Source: Clostridium beijerinckii
Lineage (GTDB): Bacteria > Bacillota > Clostridia > Clostridiales > Clostridiaceae
Direction of reading: 5' to 3'
DNA: 64,000 bases
Assembly (NCBI RefSeq): GCF_018223745.1
Contig: NZ_CP073653.1
Coordinates: forward strand, 2,632,001-2,696,000
Shown: positions 19,059-27,266 of the stretch, piece after piece
Position numbering within the stretch: position 1 is the stretch's first letter
Layout: every line of letters begins with the position of its first letter
Program-made: the position numbers and the translations under genes
The notes under the pieces: model-generated
Database searches by the model: none
What the model was told of the DNA's origin: nothing
Seen by the model: the letters and a program-made list of their open reading frames with translations, nothing else

Positions 19059-19424
19059 TTAATTATTGAAAATCTCCTTTGCAACCGCTACAGCATTTAA
19101 TACCTTTGGAAAGCCGACATATGGAATGCATTGTAAGAATACTTCTACTATTTCTTCTTTAGAGATCCCAACGTTTAATGCTCCATTAATATGAACTTTT
19201 AATTGGTTTTCGCACCCTCCTAGTGTAGTAAGAGCAGATAAAGTAACAAGTTCCCTTTGTTTTAAATCAAATGTTGGCCTTGTATAAATATCTCCAAAAG
19301 CAAATTCAATAATGTATTTTCCAAGGTCTGGAGCTATATCCTTAAGTGATTCTATTACAGCTGTTCCAGCGTTTCCATCAACCTCGTTAAGTTTATTTAG
19401 CCCTTTTTCATATCTATTTTCCAT
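19059..19424 (-). CDS. carboxymuconolactone decarboxylase family protein
   Basis: A 121-residue helical protein of the CMD/AhpD-like superfamily. Family features are RELVTLSALTTLGGCENQLKVHINGALN, EEIVEVFLQCIPYVGFPKVLNA and the overall length. The CxxC redox pair of AhpD is absent; the single cysteine in GGCENQ and the following histidine are kept. Many such proteins are small oxidoreductases or decarboxylases of unknown substrate. GGAGG precedes the ATG. It is divergent from a MerR gene, and its promoter carries a MerR-type operator, so it is almost certainly that regulator's target. Confidence 0.85.
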   Translation of the reverse strand: MENRYEKGLNKLNEVDGNAGTAVIESLKDIAPDLGKYIIEFAFGDIYTRPTFDLKQRELVTLSALTTLGGCENQLKVHINGALNVGISKEEIVEVFLQCIPYVGFPKVLNAVAVAKEIFNN

Positions 19425-19456
19425 AATTGTAATACCTCCTACTTTTTGATAATATT

Positions 19457-19487
19457 ATCATATATGCTGGAGTTAACTCCATGTCAA
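19457..19487 (-). promoter_or_regulatory. MerR-type promoter with 19-bp spacer and palindromic operator
   Basis: On the minus strand: TTGACA (19482-19487), a 19-bp spacer, TATGAT (19457-19462). The spacer contains a perfect 14-bp palindrome, TGGAGTTAACTCCA (19468-19481). An over-long spacer filled by a dyad is the hallmark of promoters untwisted by MerR-family activators. It drives the CMD-family gene. Confidence 0.85.
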
Positions 19488-19503
19488 GAGGTAGGTGATT
19501 ATT

Positions 19504-19866
19504 TTGAATTATTATATAGGAGAGTTTTCTGAAAAAATTGGTTTGAGCATTGATACACTAAGATATTATGAAAAGCTTGGTCTGATTTATCCTGAAAGAG
19601 ATGAAGCTAACAAAAGAGTATATTCTGAAAAAGATATTGAGTGGCTAAAATTTATAATCCGATTAAAGGAAATAAATATGCCAATTAAGCAGATACAATA
19701 CTATTCTAAATTGAGATATGATGGCGATGATACAATTAAGGAAAGATTAGAATTACTTGAAGAACAAATGGACAGGTTAAATATTGAAAAAAGAAAAATT
19801 GAAGAAAATATAATACACTTGGATAAAAAGATTAGTATATATAAGGAAATGATAGATAAAAAATAA
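19504..19866 (+). CDS. MerR-family transcriptional regulator
   Basis: About 120 residues: an N-terminal MerR winged helix (YIGEFSEKIGLSIDTLRYYEKLGLI, YSEKDIEWLKFIIRLKEINMPIKQIQ) and a C-terminal coiled coil (ERLELLEEQMDRLNIEKRK). There is no metal-binding cysteine set, so it belongs with the small-molecule or stress group. GTG at 19495 and TTG at 19504 are both in frame; AGGTGA (19493-19498) is better spaced for the TTG. The gene faces the CMD-family gene across a 19-bp-spacer promoter, its evident target. Confidence 0.85.
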   Translation: MNYYIGEFSEKIGLSIDTLRYYEKLGLIYPERDEANKRVYSEKDIEWLKFIIRLKEINMPIKQIQYYSKLRYDGDDTIKERLELLEEQMDRLNIEKRKIEENIIHLDKKISIYKEMIDKK

Positions 19867-19916
19867 CTAATGTCTGTTAATCTAATTTTTATGAAATAAT
19901 ATATGGGAGGATTGAA

Positions 19917-20438
19917 ATGAGCAATATGAAAGCAATTATATGGTTTTTTCCTATGCTATTTATAATCCATGATTTTGAAGAAATAATTTTTATCCAATCA
20001 TGGATAAATAAAAATAGGTATTATTTATCTGAAAAGTTTCCAAAGTTATCAAAAAAGTTATTGCCTCATTTCGATAATATTACAACAGCATCTTTTGCTT
20101 TTGGGGTTGCTGAAGAATTTATTTTAATTATCATAATTACTATTATTTCGTACAAAGCAAATTGGTTTAATTTATGGATTGGCCTATTTATTGCTTTTAC
20201 CACACATTTAATAATACATTGTTTTCAAGCATTAATAATAAGAAAATATGTTCCAGCAATTGTTACAAGCATTATCTTTTTGCCAATTTGTATTTATATT
20301 ATTAAAAGTATAGCCAAAGTGTATACATCAAATATTATTATTTCATATTCTGTTTTGGGATTCATAATTATGTTAGTGAATTTATATATTGCTCACAAAT
20401 GTATGGACTTATTTTCCAAACAGTTATTTAGGTATTAG
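19917..20438 (+). CDS. HXXEE domain membrane protein
   Basis: A 173-residue membrane protein with about five hydrophobic helices. The defining motif is in the first helix: FIIHDFEEIIFIQSW (His-x-x-Glu-Glu), and a second conserved part reads FAFGVAEEFILI. HXXEE proteins are uncharacterised; the buried His and Glu residues suggest metal binding or an intramembrane enzyme, which is inference. GGGAGG precedes the ATG. It follows the MerR gene by 50 bases in the same direction and may belong to its transcript. Confidence 0.75.
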   Translation: MSNMKAIIWFFPMLFIIHDFEEIIFIQSWINKNRYYLSEKFPKLSKKLLPHFDNITTASFAFGVAEEFILIIIITIISYKANWFNLWIGLFIAFTTHLIIHCFQALIIRKYVPAIVTSIIFLPICIYIIKSIAKVYTSNIIISYSVLGFIIMLVNLYIAHKCMDLFSKQLFRY

Positions 20439-20481
20439 AAATTTAAATTTAAATTAACTATTACAACATATATAATAGTTA

Positions 20482-20895
20482 TTACTTTATTGTTGAGGTA
20501 GATAAACTTAATCTGTAGGTACCATATTCCATGATTTTATCAAGTAATAAATTAATTTCATCCATATTAGAGCATATGACTTTAAGCAAATAGCAGCCAT
20601 CTCCACTAATCCTATGTGCCTCAGTTATAATTGTATTTTCTTTAATAAATTTTGTTAATTTATCATGTTGTGTGGTTTTCATGAAAATAGTAATAAATGC
20701 AGTAATGTTTTTGCCCAGCATAGAATTATTAATGCATACAGTATACTGTGTTATTATACCTAAATCCTGAAGTCGTATAATTCTATTGGATACTCCTTGA
20801 GGGGTTAGGTTTACATGCTCGCCAATTTCCTTAAGTGGTATTTTTGAATTAATCAATAGTATGTCTAAAATCTTCAAATCTATTTCATCAAACAT
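20482..20895 (-). CDS. Lrp/AsnC-family transcriptional regulator
   Basis: A 137-residue regulator: an N-terminal helix-turn-helix (FDEIDLKILDILLINSKIP, EIGEHVNLTPQGVSNRIIRLQDLGII) and a C-terminal RAM/ligand-binding domain (AHRISGDGCYLLKVICSNMDEINLLL). These proteins form octamers that usually sense amino acids. It is divergent from a cysteine hydrolase gene, the likely target. The shared upstream region has a 7-bp inverted repeat, AAAGAGA and TCTCTTT, at about 20919-20941. Ribosome site weak. Confidence 0.85.
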   Translation of the reverse strand: MFDEIDLKILDILLINSKIPLKEIGEHVNLTPQGVSNRIIRLQDLGIITQYTVCINNSMLGKNITAFITIFMKTTQHDKLTKFIKENTIITEAHRISGDGCYLLKVICSNMDEINLLLDKIMEYGTYRLSLSTSTIK

Positions 20896-21020
20896 AGAGC
20901 CTAAAATCCTTTCATTTTTAAAGAGAAACTAACGAATCTCTTTCACATTTCAACCTTAATTTAAGATACTATTAGTATAACAAATATAAGTAGATCAGCA
21001 AATGTAAAGGTGGAATGAAA

Positions 21021-21566
21021 ATGAAAAAAGCATTGCTAGTAATTGATGTGCAAAATGAATATTTTACAGGTAAACTAAAAGTAACTTATCCTAATAATAG
21101 CTTTGATAATATATTGAAGGTAATGGATTATGCAAAAGAGAATAATATGATTGTTATAATTGTGCAGCATACAGCACTTTTTGGAGACACATTTATTAAG
21201 AATTCAAATGGATGGGAATTACAACCAATGATTCTTGAGAAATCGTACGACTATATTATCGAGAAAACTAAGCCAAGCAGTTTTTATGAAACAAATTTGG
21301 AAGAAATATTAAAAAAAGAAAATATAACTGAGATAGTTATTTCAGGATATATGACTCAAATGTGCTGTGACACGACAGCAAGGGAAGCTTTCCATAGAGG
21401 TTACCACGTTGATTTCTTGTCAGATGCTACAGGAACTATAGATGTAAATAATGAAGTAGGTGTTATAAGTAGTAAAGATCTTCATAAAGCTACTTTAATT
21501 GCTCAAAGTTTAAAATTTAGTAATGTAATAAGTACTATGGAATGGATGAAATTATCTAACATTTAA
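21021..21566 (+). CDS. isochorismatase-family cysteine hydrolase
   Basis: A 181-residue alpha/beta hydrolase of the isochorismatase/nicotinamidase group. The catalytic triad can be read: D9 in LLVIDVQNEY, a lysine in KTKPSSF (about K84), and the cysteine in GYMTQMCCDTTA (about C116). An ATG at 21015 is in frame but too close to AAGGTGG (21007-21013); the ATG at 21021 is 7 bases away and preferred. Divergent from the Lrp gene. The substrate cannot be told from sequence; amide or N-carbamoyl hydrolysis are both possible. Confidence 0.82.
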   Translation: MKKALLVIDVQNEYFTGKLKVTYPNNSFDNILKVMDYAKENNMIVIIVQHTALFGDTFIKNSNGWELQPMILEKSYDYIIEKTKPSSFYETNLEEILKKENITEIVISGYMTQMCCDTTAREAFHRGYHVDFLSDATGTIDVNNEVGVISSKDLHKATLIAQSLKFSNVISTMEWMKLSNI

Positions 21567-21622
21567 TTTTGCATAGTACTTATATTATAAATAGAATATG
21601 AATTATATCTATAAATGATGCT

Positions 21623-21665
21623 AGGGTTAAAAGTAGCTTTCTTTGTTACTTTTAATCCTATTATT
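21623..21665 (+). terminator. intrinsic terminator after the cysteine hydrolase
   Basis: AGGGTTAAAAGTA pairs with TACTTTTAATCCT (13 bp, one G-T) and is followed by ATTATTTTT. Confidence 0.8.
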
Positions 21666-21935
21666 TTTATAACTAGAAAAATAAAGAAGTTTAGTTTTGA
21701 AAAATTCCTATATATTTGAGAATTATAGAATGGTTAAAGTGCAGCCAATTAAGCATTCACAGCTATCTTATTCTTTTTTGTTAAAGGATATTAAAGTATC
21801 TACATAAAATTACAAATGTGAAAGTGAGTAATAAAAGATTTGAAAATTTACTAAATAAACTATTTTATAATTTTAATAAATGTTTATTTATGATATTGTT
21901 ATTTTATCTCTTATGAAAAGCTATACAAAAATATA

Positions 21936-21992
21936 TTGACTTAGAAAAAGAACAAATATAGAATAACATTATTAAAGGACATTTTAAAAGTG
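21936..21992 (+). promoter_or_regulatory. promoter of xylFII-lytS-yesN with likely XylR operator
   Basis: TTGACT (21936-21941), 17-bp spacer, TAGAAT (21959-21964), then at once a box with ATTATTAAA, two variable bases and ACATTTTAAAAGT (21968-21991). The same box, at the same distance from the -10, follows the xylA and xylB promoters. Confidence 0.7.
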
Positions 21993-22044
21993 GTTTTATA
22001 ATATTATTTATTTCATTAATTTTATTAAAAAGGAGATCTTAGTA

Positions 22045-23025
22045 ATGAAATTCTTAAAGAGCGTTTTGGTCATTATACTTATTGCTCTTTTTTTAGGGAG
22101 TAATTTATATTTTATTAACTTATTAAGGGACAAGAAAGTAGAAAAGGAACCGATAAAACCTAAGATAGTGCTGATTTCTCATATAAAGACTAATCCATAT
22201 TGGCTTGATATAAAAGCTGGCGCAGAAAGAGCTGCTAAAGAAAGAGGTGCAGTGGTTGAATTTTTAGGACCTACAACTGCAAGTACTGAAGATGGGCTAA
22301 AACTTTTTGATATGGCTACATCAGCAAAGGTGAGTGGTATAATAACATATGTACAAGAAGAAGGACAATATAAAAAGAAAATTAATAGCGCAATGGAGAA
22401 AGGTATTCCAGTAGTTACAATAGATTCAGATGAAGAAGATAGCAATAGAATAGCCTATGTTGGTACAGATAATGTTTTAGCTGGACAAGTTGCCGGAAAG
22501 GAAATGGTCAAGCAAATAGGAACGTCTGGAAATGTAGCAATAGTAATGGGAGGAAAAAATGTAAAGAATCAGAAAGAAAGGGTAGAAGGCTTTACAGAAT
22601 ATATAAAATCGAATTCTAACTTGAAAATTGTAGATACAGATTCATCGGATGCGATGCTTCTTGAGGCAGAAATCATAACAAGAAAAATATTAAATAGAAA
22701 TGATAACATAAATGCTTTATTTTGTACCTCAGCTCTTGACGGAATAGGCGCTGCAAGAGCAGTAAAAGATTTAAATTATAAGGATAGGGTAAAAATTATA
22801 TGTTTTGATGATTTGGATGATACTTTAAGCAATATTAGAAATGGACTAGTTTCAGCAACAATAGTGCAGAAAAGTAATGAAATGGGTTATAGGGCAGTTA
22901 ATATTATTATGGACAAAATTGAAGGAAAATCAAATAAGTTTTCAAAATCACTAATCGATGTGAATGTAATTAATAATAGTAATATATGGAGCTATAAGCG
23001 AGGAGATGATAAAATTGAAAACTAA
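22045..23025 (+). CDS. xylFII: xylose-sensing periplasmic-binding-like protein XylFII
   Basis: A 326-residue type I periplasmic-binding-fold protein (Peripla_BP_4) held in the membrane by an uncleaved N-terminal helix (VLVIILIALFLGSNLYFINLL, residues 8-28) with no lipobox. It is therefore a sensor subunit, not an importer subunit. In C. beijerinckii the equivalent XylFII binds D-xylose outside the cell and signals through LytS. The fold is seen in IVLISHIKTNPYWLDIKAGAERAAKERGA and the later FCTSALDGIGAA and CFDDLDDT. The lytS start lies inside its 3' end, so the genes are coupled. The xylose assignment rests on its position before lytS-yesN-xylFGH. Confidence 0.88.
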   Translation: MKFLKSVLVIILIALFLGSNLYFINLLRDKKVEKEPIKPKIVLISHIKTNPYWLDIKAGAERAAKERGAVVEFLGPTTASTEDGLKLFDMATSAKVSGIITYVQEEGQYKKKINSAMEKGIPVVTIDSDEEDSNRIAYVGTDNVLAGQVAGKEMVKQIGTSGNVAIVMGGKNVKNQKERVEGFTEYIKSNSNLKIVDTDSSDAMLLEAEIITRKILNRNDNINALFCTSALDGIGAARAVKDLNYKDRVKIICFDDLDDTLSNIRNGLVSATIVQKSNEMGYRAVNIIMDKIEGKSNKFSKSLIDVNVINNSNIWSYKRGDDKIEN

Positions 23026-24511
23026 GAGTTTAAATAGTAAATTTATAATGTTTGTTATATGCTTAATTATTCCTATATGTATATGCAATATAATATCCCT
23101 AGCGATGAGCAAAAAAATCGAGGATGGGTATGTTAATATGCTTAACAATATGCTCATTACTAATGAAATTAAGCAGCATGTTGATAGCTCTTTAGATAAT
23201 TTTAATCAATATATATTGAATGGAACCCCGAGTAAAAAAGAAAGTTATAATAATGAGGTGATTCTTGCAAAACAAAAAATTGGTAAGCTTAAGAAAAATT
23301 CTGATGATGTAAATCAATATATTTTGAGAGATTTAGATAATACTGTAGATTCTTATATAGAAAGTTCTAAAAATACAATATCTGCGTATGAAAATAAGGA
23401 GGGATACATTTTTTACTATGATGATTTTGTAGCAGCCAAGAATATTGCATCATATTGTGATGCATATGCATCTACTTTAATGCAAAATTTTCTAGAGGCT
23501 AATAGTATAGCATATAAAGAACTAAATAGAAATAGCAGCGTAATATATATAGGACTAGCTACATATCTTATATTAATTTTAGCTTTATGTGTAGTTTATG
23601 CATTAACATTTATAAGACATATATCTAAGGGCTTAAAGGGTATGGTTGAAATATCAAACAAAGTATCAAAAGGTCAATTTGAATATTATGAAGGTAACAA
23701 AACCGACATTTATGAGTTAGATATTTTAACAAAAACATTTAATACCATGATTACAGATATAAAAAATCTTATTAGCTCCCTTAATGGGAAGATCGTATTA
23801 GAAAAAAAATTAAAAGAGGAGGAGATGAAAAATCTAAAATATGAGAATGCTTTAAAAGAATTTGATTTAAAGGTATTACAGTCTCAAATAAACCCACATT
23901 TCTTATTTAATACTCTAAATTGTATAAACGCGACAGCAATAATGGAAAATGCGATAACCACAAGTAAATTAATTAAATCAGTATCTAATATTTTAAGATA
24001 TTCTTTAAGAAGTATGAGTACAAATGCACTATTAGAAGATGAAATAAAGATTGTAAAGGATTATATTTATATTCAGGAGTGCAGGTTTGATGATAGGGTA
24101 AAATTTAATCTAAGTACAAATATGGATATGAAAAAAGTTAAAGTTCCTGGAATGACAATACAACCATTAGTAGAAAATGCATTTATACATGGGATTGAAG
24201 GGAAAGAAGATGGTGGATATATAAATATATATATTGATGAGGAAAATGGTGAGTGTAATGTTTTAATTGAAGATAATGGTGTTGGCATTTCTAAAGAAGT
24301 TTTGGATAAGATTAATAATTATAATTATGATGCAAAACATACATGGCATACAACAGGCCTTGGAATAAATATAGTAGAAAAGAGGCTTAGATATTTATAT
24401 AACAAGAAAAATATGTTTAAAGTAGAAAGTGAAGAAGGCAAAGGGACTAAAGTTTATTTGAAAATACCTATAATGGGGGATGAGAATAATGATGAAAATA
24501 TTAATTGCTGA
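23015..24511 (+). CDS. lytS: sensor histidine kinase LytS/YesM type
   Basis: A 498-residue membrane kinase: TM1 near residues 9-30, an extracellular helical sensor (31-175), TM2 (about 176-200), HAMP linker, then a His_kinase domain with LQSQINPHFLFNTLN (phospho-accepting histidine about H295) and an HATPase with IEDNGVGIS and GLGINIVEKRL. It receives the xylose signal from XylFII and phosphorylates YesN. AGGAG (23001-23005) abuts the ATG at 23006 but is 9 bases from TTG 23015, so TTG is the likely start, overlapping xylFII by 11 bases. Confidence 0.88.
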   Translation: MKTKSLNSKFIMFVICLIIPICICNIISLAMSKKIEDGYVNMLNNMLITNEIKQHVDSSLDNFNQYILNGTPSKKESYNNEVILAKQKIGKLKKNSDDVNQYILRDLDNTVDSYIESSKNTISAYENKEGYIFYYDDFVAAKNIASYCDAYASTLMQNFLEANSIAYKELNRNSSVIYIGLATYLILILALCVVYALTFIRHISKGLKGMVEISNKVSKGQFEYYEGNKTDIYELDILTKTFNTMITDIKNLISSLNGKIVLEKKLKEEEMKNLKYENALKEFDLKVLQSQINPHFLFNTLNCINATAIMENAITTSKLIKSVSNILRYSLRSMSTNALLEDEIKIVKDYIYIQECRFDDRVKFNLSTNMDMKKVKVPGMTIQPLVENAFIHGIEGKEDGGYINIYIDEENGECNVLIEDNGVGISKEVLDKINNYNYDAKHTWHTTGLGINIVEKRLRYLYNKKNMFKVESEEGKGTKVYLKIPIMGDENNDENINC

Positions 24512-25829
24512 TGATGAAAAGTATGATAGGGAGACCGTTAAACATATAATAAAAGAGAATTTTTTAGGAGAGTTAGAAATATACGAAGCTAAAAATGGGA
24601 GAGAAGCAATTGAACTATCTGAAAGTATCAGACCAGATATAGTTATTATTGATATAAAAATGCCAGGAATTGATGGAATACAGGCATTGAAAGAAATGAC
24701 AGCAACTTTACCAAATTTATATAGCATAATTTTGACAGCATACGATTATTTTGATTTTGCATTAGAAGCTGTAAAAATAAATGTGAAAGAATATCTTCTA
24801 AAACCGTTTACTAAGGAAGAGATTATAGAAAAAATTGCTGTGGGAATTAAATGGGTGAAAAAAGAACAGGAGAAAAGAAAAAGTGAAATTAAAGATAAAG
24901 AGAAAATATATACTTTATTGCCTGTGCTTGAAAATCAATTAAGTGATCTAATAATTAATGATAAACTTAAAGGCGTTGATTATGGAATGTATCTGCAATG
25001 TTTAGATATGAGTTTTATGAATAGCTATGCAATGGTTATTTCAATAAAAGACAAATATGCTTATAAAGATATTAGTAGGGTTGAAAGAGATCAAATTAGG
25101 ATTAAGATAGGAGAATATGTTAAAGAATATATAAACAGAAGATATAAATGCATAGGAAATTATGTATTTTATGAAGAATTAACGTATTTTATACAAATAG
25201 ATAATGAGGAAACTGAAGATTTTAAAAGTTTAGAAATTGACCTTGCATTTAATTTGAGAAGAGAAATAAAAAAGAGATTTAATATTTCAATAAGAGCAGG
25301 TCTTGGAGAAATATTTGATTCAGTAGAGCAAATTGTGGAATCTTATAGACAAGCTATGAAGTGTTTAGTATACAACTCAGACAATGTAAATATTATTTAT
25401 ATTGATGATATAGAAGGAAAATTGATGAATGATAGTTTTTCAGGTGGTATATCAGGGGATACCAAGTTAGGTAAAAATAAAAATTCAAATAAAATAAAGA
25501 TGAAACTATTTGAAAGTGTAAAACAATTTATTAGAGAAAATATTGAAACAGAATTAGAACTAGAGAAGGTAGCAAGCAATTTTGGATTAAGTGTCTATTA
25601 TTTTAGTAGGACATTTAAAGAAGTAACCGGCATTAATTTTTCGGAATATGTGAATAAATGCAGAATAGATGTTGCAAAGGAATTACTTTCAACTGGAGAA
25701 ATGAATGTGAAAGAGGTTTGCTACAAAGTAGGATACAATGATCCTAATTATTTCAGCAAAGTATTTAAGAAATATGAAGGTGTCAGTCCTGCAAATTTTA
25801 AAGGAAATATGGAAGAAAAGATTTTTTAA
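24489..25829 (+). CDS. yesN: response regulator YesN, REC plus AraC-type HTH
   Basis: A 446-residue two-domain regulator. The N-terminal receiver has acidic DDE and phospho-acceptor D55 in IIDIKMPGIDG. A ~230-residue middle linker region follows. The C terminus has two AraC helix-turn-helix motifs (ELEKVASNFGLSVYYFSRTFKEVTG and VKEVCYKVGYNDPNYFSKVFKKYEG). It is the output of XylFII-LytS and, by precedent, activates xylFGH just downstream. GGGGG (24475-24479) is 9 bases from ATG 24489, which overlaps the end of lytS; ATGs at 24480 and 24492 are alternatives. Confidence 0.88.
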   Translation: MMKILIADDEKYDRETVKHIIKENFLGELEIYEAKNGREAIELSESIRPDIVIIDIKMPGIDGIQALKEMTATLPNLYSIILTAYDYFDFALEAVKINVKEYLLKPFTKEEIIEKIAVGIKWVKKEQEKRKSEIKDKEKIYTLLPVLENQLSDLIINDKLKGVDYGMYLQCLDMSFMNSYAMVISIKDKYAYKDISRVERDQIRIKIGEYVKEYINRRYKCIGNYVFYEELTYFIQIDNEETEDFKSLEIDLAFNLRREIKKRFNISIRAGLGEIFDSVEQIVESYRQAMKCLVYNSDNVNIIYIDDIEGKLMNDSFSGGISGDTKLGKNKNSNKIKMKLFESVKQFIRENIETELELEKVASNFGLSVYYFSRTFKEVTGINFSEYVNKCRIDVAKELLSTGEMNVKEVCYKVGYNDPNYFSKVFKKYEGVSPANFKGNMEEKIF

Positions 25830-25925
25830 AATCAATTAGCGAAAGATATGTTACTTATTATTCAGGAATTTTTTAATTTATAAAAAGCAATATATTACTA
25901 ACAACATATCACAACAATAAAAAAG

Positions 25926-25961
25926 TCCAGACTATTTCTTATATTTAGATATTAGTCTGGA
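25926..25961 (+). terminator. terminator of the xylFII-lytS-yesN operon
   Basis: TCCAGACTA pairs with TAGTCTGGA (9 bp) and is followed by TTTTC. It shows that xylF starts a separate transcript. Confidence 0.75.
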
Positions 25962-26048
25962 TTTTCTTTATGTTTTGAATTATTTACTAGTAAAAATTTG
26001 CTGTAAAAAGATAGCAATATAAGATTATAAATTAGCAAACCAGTCTAT

Positions 26049-26076
26049 TTGAAACGTTTACTATAACGGATATAAT
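26049..26076 (+). promoter_or_regulatory. candidate xylFGH promoter
   Basis: TTGAAA (26049-26054), 16-bp spacer, TATAAT (26071-26076). The region just upstream holds TTTGCT and AGCAAA in inverted orientation (about 25998-26040), a possible YesN site. It lacks the operator box found at the xylFII, xylA and xylB promoters. Confidence 0.5.
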
Positions 26077-26122
26077 TAAAACTGTAAAAGAGATCTATAA
26101 TTAAAAAAAAGGGGAGAAAAAG

Positions 26123-27202
26123 ATGAAATCTAAAAAAATGATTAAATTATTAGGTTTGGCACTAAGTGGGGTACTAATATTTTCAGCATTGACAGGATGT
26201 GGAGCTAAAAAAGATGCACAAACATCTAGCAATGGAAATAAGAAAATAAAAATTGGTGTAAGTATGGACGACCTAAGACTTGAAAGATGGCAGCATGATA
26301 AGGAAATCTTTGAAGAAGAAGCTAAGAAACTTGGAGCAGATGTTGTTTTCCAATCTGCAAATGGGGATGATCCAACACAAATGTCACAAGCTGAGAATCT
26401 TATATCTCAAGGGGTAGATGTCTTAGTTGTAATACCACATAACGGTGAATCAATAGCACCAATTGTAGAAGAAGCTCACCAAAATAAAATAAAAGTATTG
26501 GCTTATGATAGATTGATTACAAATAGTGACTTAGATTACTATGTATCTTTTGATAATGTAAAGGTTGGAGAATTACAAGCTAAAGCTATCGTGGATAAAA
26601 CTCCAAAAGGAAATTATTTCATGATGGGAGGATCTCCAACAGACAATAATGCAAAATTATTTAGACAAGGACAAATGAACATAATAAAACCTTATGTAGA
26701 TAAGGGAGATATAAAACTAGTAGGGGATCAATGGGTAAAAGATTGGTCAGCAGAGGAAGCATTAAAGATAATGGAAAATGCTTTGACAGCAAATAATAAC
26801 AAAATTGATGCTGTAGTTGCATCAAATGATAGTACAGCAGGTGGTGCTATTCAAGCATTACAAGCACAAAGCTTAGCAGGAAAAATTACAATCTCTGGAC
26901 AAGATGCAGATTTAGCTGGTTGCCAAAGAGTTGTTGAAGGAACTCAAACAATGACAATATACAAACCTATAAAAGATATTGCTGCAAAAGCAGCTGAAAT
27001 GGCTGTAAAGATGGCTAAGGGTGAAGATGTTGAAACAGGTGGTACTGTAACTAACAATGGTAAAAAAGATGTCCCTTCAGTATTACTTACTCCAATAGCA
27101 GTTACAGCAGATAACATGAAAGATACTGTAATTAAAGATGGTTTCCAAAAATTTGATGATGTATATAAAAATGTACCAGAAGATAAAAGACCAAGCAAAT
27201 AA
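26123..27202 (+). CDS. xylF: D-xylose ABC transporter substrate-binding lipoprotein
   Basis: A 359-residue type I periplasmic-binding protein that captures xylose for XylGH. The signal peptide ends in lipobox LTGC with the lipid-bearing cysteine at residue 26. Mature features match XylF: KIGVSMDDLRLERWQHDKEIF, AENLISQGVDVLVVIPHNG, ASNDSTAGGAIQALQAQ and SGQDADLAGCQRVVEGTQTMTIYKP. GGGG-type ribosome site. It has its own promoter downstream of the sensor operon and is followed by a strong hairpin before xylG, which should keep its mRNA in excess. Confidence 0.95.
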   Translation: MKSKKMIKLLGLALSGVLIFSALTGCGAKKDAQTSSNGNKKIKIGVSMDDLRLERWQHDKEIFEEEAKKLGADVVFQSANGDDPTQMSQAENLISQGVDVLVVIPHNGESIAPIVEEAHQNKIKVLAYDRLITNSDLDYYVSFDNVKVGELQAKAIVDKTPKGNYFMMGGSPTDNNAKLFRQGQMNIIKPYVDKGDIKLVGDQWVKDWSAEEALKIMENALTANNNKIDAVVASNDSTAGGAIQALQAQSLAGKITISGQDADLAGCQRVVEGTQTMTIYKPIKDIAAKAAEMAVKMAKGEDVETGGTVTNNGKKDVPSVLLTPIAVTADNMKDTVIKDGFQKFDDVYKNVPEDKRPSK

Positions 27203-27208
27203 ATAAGA

Positions 27209-27246
27209 ATATTGGAGTCTGAAGATATTGTGTCAGACTCCAATAT
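27209..27246 (+). terminator. intercistronic hairpin between xylF and xylG
   Basis: A 14-bp perfect stem, ATATTGGAGTCTGA (27209-27222) with TCAGACTCCAATAT (27233-27246), has no T-run; the xylG ribosome site follows at once. It is more likely an mRNA-stabilising or translation-setting hairpin than a terminator. Confidence 0.6.
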
Positions 27247-27266
27247 AGAAAGGAGATAAGCATTTC

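Noticed and set aside
26049..26063. catabolite-responsive element (cre) in TTGAAACGTTTACT upstream of xylF
   Set aside because: It has the right flavour, but only three bases separate TG and CG instead of four, so it does not fit the cre consensus; those bases also form the -35 region.
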